Made by a program: the position numbers and the translations under genes. Below are positions 46,351 through 57,703 of a DNA stretch of 64,000 bases, piece after piece; positions within the stretch are counted from its first letter, which is position 1, and each line of letters starts with the position of its first letter. The notes beneath the pieces were generated by a model. It was not told the origin of the DNA. It did no database searches and saw only the letters and a list, made by a program, of their open reading frames with translations. The stretch is from Morinoia aosen. Its lineage: Eukaryota; Arthropoda; Malacostraca; Amphipoda; Talitridae. Location: NCBI GenBank assembly GCA_030386875.1, contig CM059567.1, positions 57,396,020-57,460,019 on the forward strand, read 5' to 3'.

Positions 46351-46800
46351 TGTGGTGTGTTGTGTGAGTGTAATAAGGGTGTAGTGCAATGTATTGTGTG
46401 TGCAGAAGATGTGTTGTGCACGGCGCACAGTGAATAATGATTACATTCAACGGTTAACCTGCCCATAGTTAAACAATTACCACACACATAGTCTGTAAAA
46501 TATGAGTTCAAAGGTCACCTGGAGAGCGAAAAAATGTCGATGTCTCGGTTGGCCCAGCACGCTACTTTGGCAAAAGAAGGTGTCACCATTTCCAAAACAT
46601 TAACGCATATGTAGCTTGCATGTGAACAATCATGGGTCGATGAACAGTGTAACTATTTCTTAAAGATTTTGAGCAAATGAAGCTGAGAAATTTTAAATTA
46701 AATAAAAAATGAAACGCAGTTAGCTCAACGTAAAGCTTTTTTGATATCCTGCGAGATTTGCGTTGGTGTTGTGGTGTGGCTTGGAGAGACGGCCACGCAC
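46351..46800. other. Unique spacer, no gene recognised
   Basis: No recognisable domain. A minus-strand open frame that spans the region is a read-through of the arrays on its left. Confidence 0.4.
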
Positions 46801-47150
46801 AGTTTTGGCATCACTGAGGCATCACTGAGGCATCACTGAGGCATGACAGAGGCATCACTGAGGCATCACTGAGGCATGACAGAGGCATCACTGAGGCATC
46901 ACTGAGGCATCACTGAGGCATGACAGAGGCATCACTGAGGCATCACTGAGGCATGACAGAGGCATCACTGAGGCATCACTGAGGCACCACTGAGGTATCA
47001 CTGAGGCATGACTGAGGCATCTCTAAGGCATCCCTGAAGCATCACTGAGGCATCACTAAGGTATCACTGAGGCAAAACTGAGGCATCACTGAGGCATCCT
47101 TGAGGCATCACTGAGGCATCACTGAGGCATCACAGAGGCATCAGAGGAGG
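46801..47150 (+). repeat. 11-bp minisatellite
   Basis: The unit is GAGGCATCACT, about 30 copies. The variant GAGGCATGACA occurs at intervals of about four to six units in the left half. The right half is more diverged. Confidence 0.95.
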
Positions 47151-47214
47151 ACATCACAGTGGTGAGCAGGCCAATATTTACAGAGCGATGCCCTGTGCAC
47201 CAGTTGATCGTGTC

Positions 47215-47600
47215 TGCACACGCACACGTGTGTGTGTGTGTATGTGTGTGTGTGTACACACTTGTATACTCATGGGGGTGGCATTGGGGAGATATAGAGA
47301 GAGGGCAGAGGAGAGAGAGAAATGGAGGGAGAGATAGAAGGTGAGAGAGAAAGAAAGAGAAGAAGAGAGAGACGGAAAGAGAATAGGAGAGACAGAAAGA
47401 GGGAGACGGAAAAAGGTATAGAGAAAAAAGGCAGAGAGAGGAAGAGAAAAAGGAGATACCGGGAGAAAGAGATGGGGAAAAGGAGAGAATAAGGAAAAAG
47501 AGAGAGAGAGAGAACAAAGAATGAAAGAAAAAATGACGCAAATAAGACAGGAATGGATTTAGAAAAACAGAAGGAAGGAAGGAATAAGAGAGAAAAATAA
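47215..47600 (+). repeat. TG microsatellite followed by GA-rich tract
   Basis: (TG)n at 47227-47255 gives way to an extended GAGAGA/GAAAGA purine tract from 47285 to about 47600. This is low-complexity sequence; the Ser/Phe/Leu-rich minus-strand frames across it are artefacts. Confidence 0.9.
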
Positions 47601-47975
47601 ACGAAAGAAAAATAGGCATCACATTGAGGAATGGATAGGTTAGACTTTCCCAAAGAGTTGAGAAATGAAGCAGCAGAAATAAATGAAGGAAGAGGTCCGC
47701 GAAGAAGAGAATGAAGAGTACCAACTACAGTGACCTTCGTGAAGGTGCGATGTGCGAGCAGCCAAATCTTCAATAAAATAAAAATTTCCCAGCGTCGTCG
47801 CTGCTGAATAGAACACAAACAAATATTTTGTTTACAAAACATGAGAGCTAAAAACCGTACAACTGACAGGAAATGGGAGAAGCTTTTGAGAAAATCTTCG
47901 TCGCCTGAAAACGTTCGAAACTTTTTTTTGCACCCAAAGGAGCTGAAAATTTTTCTGATCTGCGGACACTGTTGA
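47601..47975. other. Unique spacer, no gene recognised
   Basis: No element ends or coding signal recognised before the 30-bp array. Confidence 0.4.
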
Positions 47976-49378
47976 TAATAGTGGGAACCAAAACATTGTT
48001 AGTATTAGTAGTGCGAACCAAAACATCATTAGTATTAGTAGTGCGAACCAAAACATCATTAGTATTAGTAGTGCGAACCAAAACATCATTAGTATTAGTA
48101 GTGCGAACCAAAACATCATTAGTATTAGTAGTGCGAACCAAAACATCATTAGTATTAGTAGCGCGAACCAAAACATCATTAGTATTAGTAGTGCGAACCA
48201 AAACATCATTACTATTAGTAGTGCGAACCAAAACATCATTAGTATTAGTAGTGCGAACCAAAACATCATTAGTATTAGTTGTGCGGACCAAAACATCATT
48301 AGTATTAGTTGTGCGGACCAAAACATCATTAGTATTAGTTGTGCGAACCAAAACATCATTAGTATTAGTTGTGCGGACCAAAACATCATTAGTATTAGTT
48401 GTGCGGACCAAAACATCATTAGTATTAGTAGCGCGAACCAAAACATCATTAGTATTAGTAGTGCGAACCAAAACATCATTAGTATTAGTTGTGCGGACCA
48501 AAACATCATTAGTATTAGTAGTGCGAACCAAAACATCATTACTATTAGTAGTGCGAACCAAAACATCATTAGTATTAGTAGTGCGAACCAAAACATCATT
48601 AGTATTAGTTGTGCGGACCAAAACATCATTAGTATTAGTTGTGCGAACCAAAACATCATTAGTATTAGTAGTGCGAACCAAAACATCATTAGTATTAGTA
48701 GCGCGAACCAAAACATCATTAGTATTAGTAGTGCGAACCAAAACATCATTAGTATTAGTTGTGCGGACCAAAACATCATTAGTATTAGTAGCGCGAACCA
48801 AAACATCATTAGTATTAGTAGTGCGAACCAAAACATCATTAGTATTAGTTGTGCGAACCAAAACATCATTAGTATTAGTAGTGCGAACCAAAACATCATT
48901 AGTATTAGTAGCGCGAACCAAAACATCATTAGTATTAGTAGTGCGAACCAAAACATCATTAGTATTAGTTGTGCGGACCAAAACATCATTAGTATTAGTA
49001 GTGCGAACCAAAACATCATTACTATTAGTAGTGCGAACCAAAACATCATTAGTATTAGTAGTGCGAACCAAAACATCATTAGTATTAGTTGTGCGGACCA
49101 AAACATCATTAGTATTAGTTGTGCGAACCAAAACATCATTAGTATTAGTAGTGCGAACCAAAACATCATTAGTATTAGTAGTGAGGACCAAAACATCATT
49201 AGTATTAGTAGTGCGAACCAAAACATCATTAGTATTAGTAGTGCGAACCAAAACATCATTAGTATTAGTAGTGCGAACCAGAACATCATTAGTATTAGTA
49301 GTGCGAACCAAAACATCATTAGTATTAGTAGTGCGAACCAAAACATCATTAGTATTAGTAGTGCGGACCAAAACATCA
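47976..49378 (+). repeat. 30-bp tandem array, about 46 copies
   Basis: Units contain AGTATTAGTAGTGCGAACCA and AAACATCATT with perfect 30-bp spacing. Two unit types alternate (GTAGTGCGAACC and GTTGTGCGGACC). Variant order from about 48481 to 48690 is repeated from 48961, an offset of 480 bp or 16 units. A period divisible by 3 with no stop keeps one plus and two minus frames open for about 500 codons. I regard these as non-genic. Confidence 0.96.
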
Positions 49379-49720
49379 CTCCAGCCAACCCCTTACGCTG
49401 ATATACCAGATGATTTAAAAGTATCTCCCTGTTTTAAAAGTCTTTTAATTTTTTAGTATGGAGTTATCTTTTGTTCAGATTTTCAAAGTATGTTTCTTAA
49501 TGTATGATAATTTAATTGTTCTTGTTTTTCTCGCAACACAGGCTCTATGGGCCTTCGAATTTGAATGCAAAATAATCAATCTGAAAATAAAAACAAGATC
49601 TATTAGATTATCATGTATGAAGGAACGTACATTAAAATTTGAACAGAAAATAACTGCACATTAAAAAATTACAAGATTTTTAAAACAGAGAACTACTTTT
49701 CAATCACCCTATACTTCAGA
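49379..49720. other. Unique AT-rich spacer
   Basis: No recognised gene; a forward 68-codon frame at 49458 has no domain I know. Confidence 0.4.
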
Positions 49721-49935
49721 ATCAAATTACAAAGTCTTTCAAATTACAAATTTTAACAAATTAGAAAAATTATCATATTACAAATTACAGAAATTAAATT
49801 ACAACGTTAATCAAATTGCAAATTACAGAAATCAAATTACAACGTTAATCAAATTGCAAACTACAGAAATCAAATTACAACGTTAATCAAATTGCAAATT
49901 ACAGAAATCAAATTAAAACGTTTATCATATTAAAA
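49721..49935 (+). repeat. ATTACAGAAATCAAATTACA repeat, period about 38 bp
   Basis: Four to five units of ATTACAGAAATCAAATTACA plus ACGTTAATCAAATTGCAA, with a more diverged left part. Confidence 0.85.
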
Positions 49936-50482
49936 ATTGCAGCAATCCAATTAGCAAAGGCTCTTGCCGTTATCCAGCAGATCGTAAACGGCACGAGACG
50001 CACCAAATGAACAGGATACCAGGGAAGTCCTTGTAGCAAACACCAGCGGATTAGAAATTGTCTGCACCTTGAAAGTAAATTTAAGTGAAGTTGTACAGAT
50101 GAAGATTGGAGGTTTTTGTTTTCTTTTGGTATTACAGAGGAAGATTGGAGGTTGTTGTTTTTTTTTGTATTAACGGAACATCGACGGGAAAATTTTGGGG
50201 TATGGCTCCATTGAAAAACACAAATTATAATGAAAAGTATAGAGAAAATCATAACGATAAAATTGATGAAGAATTTTACAATACGTAAGAATTAAAGACC
50301 GCTACAAAAAACCAACAAAACCATCCGAATCAAAGGCCTCATGACTTTATTTTAAGTGACGAACAGGCGTTTTTTTTGACAGACAACACACGCTGTTCAT
50401 GCATTTTTCCTGTAATTTAATTTATAAGAAATGAACCAACAATATTTGTTCCATTAGAAAAACAGCTTTTTTCTCCAAATGC
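49936..50482. other. Spacer with one imperfect 45-bp duplication
   Basis: GAAGATTGGAGGTTTTTG near 50101 and GAAGATTGGAGGTTGTTG near 50142 start two copies of an approximately 41-45 bp unit. No gene seen. Confidence 0.5.
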
Positions 50483-50655
50483 TCCTTCATTTACCTCAAG
50501 AGACTTATCTTGACAAACACAATTTCCCAAAAGACGTTCTTTCAGCAGAGCAATATCGCTGAACAGATGTTCGTTCAGAAAAGCAATTATCCTAAGTAGA
50601 AGTTCCTTCAAGGAGAGGACTCCCGCACATAGAAGTTCCATCAGCAAAGTAATAC
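50483..50655 (+). repeat. Very degenerate repeat, period about 35 bp
   Basis: GTTCTTTCAGCAGAGCAA, GTTCGTTCAGAAAAGCAA, GTTCCTTCAAGGAGAGGA and GTTCCATCAGCAAAGTAA recur about every 29 to 36 bp. Five diverged copies suggest an old minisatellite. Confidence 0.55.
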
Positions 50656-51031
50656 CCTGAACAAAAATACTTCCTGCATAGAAAACTAAAAAAAATACTC
50701 ATTCCCTTGACTCGTGCTGCAAGAGAAACAAGTTCGTAAATGAAACCAAATTAAAGTCAGAGCCGATAAGAATCACAACATCAAAATCCCGCAAGATCAT
50801 TAAGCAACATTAATGCTACACCGAATGATAACTGAATGCAGTACAATCATCATGGCACGGCAAAAAGTGAGTTGAAAACATTCAACATCAATTTCTTTTT
50901 AAAGCGATCTGCACAGAGAAAAAATTGCCCAACGCGAAGCAGTTGGTAACACATTCAAAACAGCCGCACACTTTTTAGATGTGAAACACGTTAAATGAAG
51001 CAAAAAAGTATCACAGCGACTGGAAATGAGC
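50656..51031. other. Unique spacer, no gene recognised
   Basis: Nothing recognised up to the TTAA-bounded element. Confidence 0.4.
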
Positions 51032-51035
51032 TTAA

Positions 51036-51254
51036 GGCATTGACCGCAACAGGTAAAACTGAAGTTCAATATTCGACTCAAGTTTAAAGTCTATTGTAGT
51101 AAACAATTTTGTAAATAGCGAACATAAACTGCATTGTGCCTTCATTTAGCTTTCATTAAGTATCTATGAAAATTGAGTTGTTGACAACTGGTCGGTCAGT
51201 AGCATTACGAAAATCCCTCCGTGGCCACCGGTGGCCCACGTTGCGGTCAAACTG
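51036..51254. mobile_element. piggyBac-like MITE, copy B
   Basis: TTAA at 51032-51035 precedes GGCATTGACCGCAACAGG; the right end reads GTTGCGGTCAAACTG followed by TTTA, one base off TTAA. Internal GACAACTGGTCGGTCAG and CACCGGTGGCCCACG match copy C. Length is 219 bp with no coding capacity. Confidence 0.78.
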
Positions 51255-51339
51255 TTTAGGTATTGGAAGCGGGGGAATCGCCGCTGCAGAGAGGAATAGT
51301 CGGGCCAGTTTGTGGGGCAGTTAGCGACTCGACATCGCT

Positions 51340-52400
51340 GGTGTGGTGTTGTGTGGTGCTATGTGGCTGTGTGGTGCTGTGAAGCTGTGTGGCTGTGTGG
51401 CGCTGTGTGGCTGTGTGACTGTGTGGCGCTGTGATGCTGTGTGGCGCTGTGATGCTATGTGGCTGTGTGGTTCTGTATGGCTGTGTGGCGCTGTGATGCG
51501 GTGTGGCTGTGTGGCGCTGTGATGCTGTGTGGTGCTGTGATGCTGTGTGGCTGTGTGGTGCTGTGTGGCTGTGTGGTGCTGTGTGGTGCTATGTGGCTGT
51601 GTGGCGCTGTGATGCTGTGTGGCTGTGTGGCGCTGTGAAGCTGTGTGGCGCTGTGATGCTGTGTGGCTGTGTGGCGCTGTGATGCTGTGTGGCTGTGTGG
51701 TGCTGTGTGGCTGTGTGGCGCTGTGATGCTGTGTGGCTGTGTGGTGCTGTGATGCTGTGTGGCTGTGTGGTGCTGTGTGGCTGTGTGGTGCTGTGTGGTG
51801 CTATGTGGCTGTGTGGCGCTGTGATGCTGTGTGGCTGTGTGGCGCTGTGAAGCTGTGTGGCGCTGTGATGCTGTGTGGCTGTGTGGCGCTGTGATGCTGT
51901 GTGGCTGTGTGGTGCTGTGTGGCTGTGTGGCGCTGTGATGCTGTGTGGCTGTGTGGTGCTGTGATACTGTGTGGCTGTGTGGTGCTGTGTGGCTGTGTGG
52001 TGCTGTGTGGTGCTATGTGGCTGTGTGGCGCTGTGATGCTGTGTGGCTGTGTGGCGCTGTGAAGCTGTGTGGCGCTGTGATGCTGTGGGGCTGTGTGGCG
52101 CTGTGATGCTGTGTGGCTGTGTGGTGCTGTGTGGCTGTGTGGCGCTGTGATGCTGTGTGGCTGTGTGGCGCTGTGATGCTGTGTGGCTGTGTGGCGCTGT
52201 GATGCTGTGTGGCGCTGTGATGCTGTGTGGCTGTGTGGCGCTGTGATGCTGTGTGGCTGTGTGACGTGCTGTGTGGCTGTGTGGCGCTGTGATGCTGTGT
52301 GGCTGTGTGGCGCTGTGATGCTGTGTGGCTGTGTGGTGCTGTGTGGCTGTGTGGCGCTGTGATGCTGTGTGGCTGTGTGGCGCTGTGGCGCTGTGTGGCT
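51340..52400 (+). repeat. GCTGTGTGGCTGTGTGGCGC array with about 212-bp higher-order unit
   Basis: Short modules (GCTGTGTGG, CGCTGTGATG, TGCTATGTGG) combine into a cassette of about 212 bp. The marker GGTGCTATGTGG occurs near 51585, 51797 and 52010. A minus-strand Thr/Gln/His/Ser-rich open frame (51801-52403) is an artefact. Confidence 0.93.
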
Positions 52401-52409
52401 CACATTTTC

Positions 52410-52482
52410 CCCCTGGGAACGCTAATTTCTACACACACAATAGTTGCAATCCCCCTGAGGGGGGTACGGGCCCTGAGAATTA
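52410..52482 (-). mobile_element. R18 dispersed element, copy 5, head only, inverted
   Basis: Read on the minus strand, CCCTCAGGGGGATTGCAACT, then AATTAGCGTTCCCAGGGGG and AAAATG match the head of copies 1 and 4. The match stops where the GCTGTGTGG array begins, so the element abuts the array directly. Confidence 0.65.
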
Positions 52483-52539
52483 TCATGTTTTTAGTTGCAG
52501 TCGTTTGTATTTGCCTACACCGCTAACGTTCACCACGTG

Positions 52540-52790
52540 CACGTGCTGCACGTGGTGCACGCGACGCACGCGACGCACGTGGTGCACGCTACGCACGCGA
52601 CGCACGCAACGCACGCGACGCACGGGACGCGCACGACGCACGTGACGCACACGACGCACGCGACGCACGCAACGCACGCGACGCACGCGACGCACGCAAC
52701 GCACGCGACGCACGCAACGCACGCGACGCACGTGACGCACGCGACGCACGGGACGCACACGACGCACGTGACGCACACGAAGCACCAGGC
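52540..52790 (+). repeat. 9-bp ACGCACGCG-type array
   Basis: Units of 9 to 10 bp such as CGACGCACG and CAACGCACG. The stretch is strongly alternating purine/pyrimidine and CpG-rich, with Z-DNA potential. All frames on both strands are free of stops, giving three-residue repeats (HAT, CVA, ASR). Confidence 0.93.
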
Positions 52791-53032
52791 CGCCCGACGC
52801 TCGGAAGGAACATCAAATATTCATTCCAGAGCTGACGTCTCCCTCGCTCGCTCTCGAGTCTTGAAGTCTTCACTATATTCCCTTATTGAGCACCAGCTCC
52901 CCGTGACGTAAACGACTTAGACCTCGACCTTGGTCTCCTGTCAGCCCTGGTCGACCTCAGCGACGTGTTGAAGTCATGGTCCTTGCTGGACTTTTCAAAA
53001 ACGAAAAGTGTTCCTTTGGAGTGCCGCCTGTA

Positions 53033-53161
53033 CAGGGTGTCCACAAAAAATGTATCCATTGATTGATATGTGTGTATATGATACCGGGAATAATTCAGAA
53101 TTAAGCTGTTGTATGGTTCCGGTATCGTATATGCATGTAGATACTTTTTGTGGACACCCTG
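53033..53161. mobile_element. Tc1/mariner-type MITE, 129 bp
   Basis: Ends CAGGGTGTCCACAAAAA on the left and, inverted, CAGGGTGTCCACAAAAA on the right match exactly for 17 bp and then diverge by one base. TA lies on both sides (53031-53032 and 53162-53163). The interior is non-coding. The TA target and CAGGGTG start are typical of mariner-like elements. Confidence 0.88.
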
Positions 53162-53163
53162 TA

Positions 53164-53560
53164 TAGGCGGTAGGGGTTTGCAATGGGCTGTGTGAGTTGA
53201 ATATAAACAGTAAATTGAGAAAAAAGGAGCCACAAAACAAGATAAAAGTGTTGTGTATCTGAGATTCGTATAATTCACTTATCCTTTCTTTAGACGACTG
53301 ATTTTTGTATTTTGCCAAGTTTTCAACCATTATTTGCTGGTGTATCATCACGGTCAAAATTCTTTTGTTCTGAAAATCGATAACGAGAACACCGTGGTAC
53401 CGAAAGAGTTCGGGATGATTTATAATAATGCGGAAGAGTTTGGAGTTTTATTTGTACGCACCGATTTAGTAAAATATCATTTAGGCGACTACCATCATTG
53501 TTCAAATGAACATATGTTATTTTAATTGTATTCAGTGTTCTTTACTTTACCCTAAGCTTT
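53164..53560. other. Unique spacer, no gene recognised
   Basis: A forward 63-codon frame at 53334 has no recognised domain. Nothing else seen. Confidence 0.4.
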
Positions 53561-53564
53561 TCGA

Positions 53565-53784
53565 GTTACACTGTCAAGGTTCTCGAAAGGTAATGCATTT
53601 TAATTTCTTTGAGATATTAAGTTTTTTGATACAAAATTTTCCCTTCAAATATCCTCTGAGGAAGAAATTTTAATCCGGAGATCGAGGTGGCCATGATAAG
53701 TCCCCGTGACGTGAAATTTATCGGTGGGAAAATATTGCTCTCTCGCTTTGTGAGGTGCTGCTCCGTCTTGTGGGAACTGAAGCT
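53565..53784 (-). pseudogene. mariner-type transposase relic, C-terminal half
   Basis: Minus-strand fragments read LQFPQDGAAPHKARE (second aspartate region), then in another frame RHGDLSWPPRSPD, a stop, and NFFLRGYLKGKILYQKT. This matches the order QQDGAxPH ... WPPRSPDL ... FFLWGYLK of one class of mariner transposases. A frameshift and stops show it is dead. It differs in motif style from the mariner at 40904-41590. Its N-terminal side is cut by the MITE that starts at 53785. Confidence 0.82.
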
Positions 53785-53963
53785 GCCCATAGACGATCAA
53801 TTTTATTGTCAATATAATTGACAATGATGAATATTGACAATTTAATTGATCGTCTGAGGGGCTTGATTGACGACCGTCAATTAAATGACTTAGTGGGCAT
53901 CAAAAAATTTCATCAGCAGATTGAGTCAATGATTTTGACGATTAAATTGTTCGTCTATGGACC
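53785..53963. mobile_element. MITE with ATAGACGA inverted ends, 179 bp
   Basis: Left end GCCCATAGACGATCAATTT and inverted right end GGTCCATAGACGAACAATTT match well. Internal TTGTCAATATAATTGACAAT is itself palindromic. No clear target-site duplication was identified. It appears to be inserted in, or immediately next to, the transposase relic on its left. Confidence 0.65.
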
Positions 53964-54480
53964 GCTTAAGTATTCTCTCTGTTATTATTTCCAACTCAGG
54001 AACAAATTTTCTGGTGTCATCAACCTGTGCTGCGTTCTATCAACAGTCGCCGCATTGCCACATTCTTCAAAACAATACGAATAAATAGTTCTTTAAGATG
54101 CAAAACCTCTCCTCGCTCTAACTTCAGCTGTATTGAGTAGATACTGAAATATTCTTTAGGACTTTCAGACGCCAAGAATCTTTAATTTTTGTTTTCGAAA
54201 GAAATTTCGTTTGTTTTCTGTTTCAATTTACTATATTAATCCTACACGCTGTATTGTAGATACGATACGGTCTGCAACATATGTCTGAGTTACATTGTCC
54301 ACTGACTGCAGCAATAAAATGAAGGAGAGCCGTCTTCCGCTGATGCTGAGTAAGCTTTATTTTCGTAAAATGCGTCATAAGCATTTAATTGAACGCTTGA
54401 AAATCAAGCACAAAAAAAAACAAGATTTACTTGGATCACTGGGGGTGTAGGCGAGAAATTTGCGTGTTTGTTGTGAAATT
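53964..54480. other. Unique spacer, no gene recognised
   Basis: No recognised features. A short A run occurs near 54410. Confidence 0.4.
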
Positions 54481-55230
54481 TTGGGTTGTTGAAATTTACA
54501 GTTGCAGCAAATGTGTGTTTTTTACAAATTTGCATTGGTTAGAAATTTGCGTTCTTTAGAAATTTAAGTTTTTTTTGGAAATTCGTGGGCTTTAGAAATA
54601 AGCCACTGCAATTGATAATTCGCGAAATTTCGGAACACGTGCCCTTTTAGGACTGACATCGCCACCAGCACCACACTAACGCTCTCTGATTTTCTTTTAC
54701 GAGAAAATTGTTTAAATAATTATCTCTTACCTTTATACACCGGGAACTAGCTTATGTTCTATTACGAGAAAATAATTTAAATTGTTAACTCCTACATTTT
54801 TTACACCGGAAGCTAGCAGCTACCTTCAAATTAAGTTCTGAAGGAACCGCATGTGTCAACCAATTACCGCAGAGGAAGTTTAACATAAGTTACCAGCTTT
54901 AGAAGGGCTCGTAATCTCCATTTGTGTAGCGCAGGGCAGCTTCCGCTTTTCGCTTGCAAATCTCACGTTCCAGGTCGCCGACTGCGGTTTTTAGAAATCT
55001 GCGGGTCTTAGAAATTTGTAGTTGCTAGAAATTTGCAGTCGTTAGAAAATTGCGGCTTTTAGAAATTTGCCTCTTGTGGAAATTAGTGGTTGTTAGAAAT
55101 TTTCAGCTTTTGCGGATTAGCGTTTTTTGTAATTTTGTGGTGGTTATAAATTTGTACTTTTTATAAATTTGAGGTTGTTAGAAAATAACGTTTTTTAGAA
55201 ATTTGCAGTTTTCAAAAATTTGCGGGTTAC
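54481..55230 (+). repeat. Degenerate TTAGAAATTTGC repeats with a non-repeat middle
   Basis: TTAGAAATTTGCGTT, TTAGAAATTTGTAGTTG and related 20-22 bp units occur at 54481-54640 and 54980-55230. Between them is a 340-bp stretch with a duplicated CACCGG(G/A)A(A/G)CTAG motif. This could be one array split by an insertion. Confidence 0.6.
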
Positions 55231-55439
55231 GGAAGTTTATGTCGTAGGTGCCACGGAAGAAACTTGTTTAGACGCCGACGTCTGCAGTGACCGTCGATGT
55301 TATTTTGGCCTTCTGGCGGGAATTACATTTCTACCGAGCGCTGAAGAAACTGAGCGCCGCACGAAAATAATTCTGGGTAACTTGAATTTCATGAATTTTT
55401 TAAAAGTATGGTAAAAAAGAGGAGTTCCAATCCGAATGT

Positions 55440-55695
55440 CTGGTATGGGAATATTACTTGAACTAGTTATAGTTGGATATATTATTTGAACAAGTTGTAA
55501 TTTTATTACTTGATCAAGTTATGGTTTTATTATTTGAACCAGTTATAGTTTTGTTATTTGTACAAGTTATATTTTATTACTTGAACAAGTTTTGGTTATA
55601 TTACTTGAAATGATTGGTTATATTACTTGAAAAAGTTATAGTTATATTACTTGAACATGTTATAGTTACATTACTTGAACAAGTTATAGCTTGCG
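55440..55695 (+). repeat. Degenerate 24-bp repeat
   Basis: TTATATTACTTGAACAAG plus TTATAGT recurs about ten times with indels. Confidence 0.8.
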
Positions 55696-55872
55696 GTTAG
55701 CGTATGTGTGTGTGTGTGATGCAGGCATCATTACCTGTTCAATGTTTCTTGTTTAAATCCCTCAGATGTCGGTAAAATACTCCAATATAATTAAATTTCC
55801 GTACGAAATCAGAAATTTTATGTTATTATTATTAATGTCACAGCTATTTAATTAGGAATTTGTTCATTTTCA

Positions 55873-55970
55873 GTAGGTTGGCATAAAGGCCTCGTAGCCC
55901 ATCAGGTTGCCAGATGTAGAAGCCTCGTAGCCCATCAGGTTGCCATATATAGAAGCCTCGTAGCCCATTC
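55873..55970 (+). repeat. 34-bp unit, three copies
   Basis: GCCTCGTAGCCCATCAGG then TTGCCAGATGTAGAA recurs three times, the last copy truncated. Confidence 0.8.
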
Positions 55971-56227
55971 AGCCCACATTGCTAAGATTGTCGTCAGCTA
56001 CAGTTAGATTCTGAGTTTATTCACATGTCTTACTTATAACAATGCACAAATGCACCGGCTTGTAATAAATATTTCTCTCAAATCTTTCAAGGTTATGTAG
56101 CGTTGAGGCCTCCCCATAACGGTGTGTGATTTTCGCTTTATCATGAATATATTTTTTCGTTCTTGTGTACTTAGCGTCGCTAATTTGTACCATTGGTCAG
56201 GGGGGAAGCTAAGGAAACTGCGTGTTG

Positions 56228-56516
56228 TATATATTATACACAGGTATTATATTGTATACACTATACACAGATATTATGTTTTATATATTGTGCACATATT
56301 TTATATTGTATATATTATGCACAGATATCATATTGTATATATTATACACAGATATTATATTGTATATATTATAGGCATATATTTTTTTATATATTGTGCA
56401 AAAATATTATATCGTATATATTATGCACAGATATTATATCACATATTATACACAGATATTAAATTGTATATAATTACACAGGAATTACATTGAACACATT
56501 ATACACAGATACATAG
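56228..56516 (+). repeat. 27-bp AT-rich repeat, about 10 copies
   Basis: TATATTATACACAGATATTA recurs every 27 bp with moderate divergence. The Tyr/Ile-rich forward frame over it is an artefact. Confidence 0.88.
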
Positions 56517-57099
56517 TATCGGAGCCTGTCGTGTGAGCCACGCCGCGCCGTAATAAGGAGACAATGCCTTCATTAGTGTCGATGTTGCAATTAATTTAGC
56601 TGCGGGTGGCAAGCTTGTTTGCAAGCGAAATCCATGTTGCAGATAATTCCTATTTGTGCCCGAGGTATTTGCCCTCTTTTTGGTTCAGTTTGCGATACAT
56701 TAGTCTCGCTGAGTTGTGGGCTTATGCCTGCGAGATATAGCGTAACTTCGTCTGTTGTGTATTGGACGTTTCCGTGCAATATGATATGTCTCGAACTGTA
56801 CTCTGCTCTGTTATAGAGTGCAGACTTATCGATTTTGTTTTAAAATTTGTTTAAATGAGAATCAGGAAAAAATGATGCAGCTATTTTAAAAATTTACCGA
56901 AGCGACTCTAGTAATAAAACAAGTAAAGCTGTGAGCTACTGCAAAATATTTAACGCAATACCGTTTTGAAAGGATTTGAAAATCTTATCCTTTAGATTGC
57001 GACTGCCAATGGCGATGCAATTATGGAATCAGTAACGGAAGTCCGCCTTGGTCTTTCAAATCATGTCCCGTGCAACACGGATTTCCTGAGTTATTTTTG
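56517..57099. other. Unique sequence, no gene recognised
   Basis: Short open frames on both strands around 56600-56816 overlap each other and have no recognised domain. Confidence 0.4.
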
Positions 57100-57107
57100 C
57101 TTAAGAT

Positions 57108-57703
57108 CAGTGGTCTCCAAACCACGGCCCACGGCCGAATCCGGCCCGCCAGTGTGACCAATCCGGCCCGCCAGTGTGACCAATCCGGCCCGCCAGTGTG
57201 ACAAATCCGGCCCGCCAGTGTGACCAATCAAGCCCGCCAGTGTGACCAATCCGGCCGGCCAGTGTGACCAATCCGGCCCGCCAGTGTGACCAATCCGGCC
57301 CGCCAGTGTGACCAATCCGGCCGGCCAGTGTGACCAATCCGGCCGGCCAGTGTGACCAATCCGGCCCGCCAGTGTGACCAATCAAGCCCGCCAGTGTGAC
57401 CAATCCGGCCGGCCAGTGTGACCAATTCGGCCGGCCAGTGTGACCAATCCGGCCCGCCAGTGTGACCAATCCGGCCCGCCAGTCTGACCAATCCGGCCGG
57501 CCAGTGTGACCAATTCGGCCCAGAACGATACAAAATAATCATTGAACTAGCGAATTTAGCAAGCTTAACCTCGCTCAGACAGCGTATTCGGCGATTACTC
57601 ATGAAATTATAGATAAAGGGAGGAAAATTAAATTCCTTTTAGCCCTTGGAACTTACTGGAGTAATCAGAACGGCCCGAAGTCGGGAAACTTTGGAGACCC
57701 CTG
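57108..57703. mobile_element. hAT-type non-autonomous element containing a minisatellite
   Basis: The left end CAGTGGTCTCCAAACCACGG and inverted right end CAGGGGTCTCCAAAGTTTCC are hAT-like. The flanking 8-mers CTTAAGAT (57100-57107) and CTTTAGAT (57704-57711) agree at 7 of 8 positions. Most of the interior is a 22-bp minisatellite. No transposase is encoded. Confidence 0.87.
57135..57530 (+). repeat. 22-bp minisatellite inside the hAT element, about 18 copies
   Basis: Units read CCAATCCGGCCCGCCAGTGTGA, given here as CCAATCCGGCCCGCC plus AGTGTGA. Variants are CCGGCCGGCC and CAAGCCCGCC. The first unit lies immediately inside the left terminal repeat, whose GGCCCACGGCCGAATCCGG sequence resembles the unit, suggesting the array arose from subterminal sequence of the transposon. 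Confidence 0.93.

Noticed and set aside
43449-46511. 1,020-codon and 718-codon minus-strand frames resembling membrane or collagen-like proteins
   Set aside because: They are translations of the 36-bp polypurine array and the GTGTTGGG array. Hydrophobic repeats come from CTT and CTC codons of polypyrimidine DNA.
47832-49388. Forward and reverse frames of about 500 codons with MMFWFALLIL or VVRTKTSLVL repeats
   Set aside because: The 30-bp period is divisible by 3 and free of stops in several frames at once, so openness is not evidence of coding.
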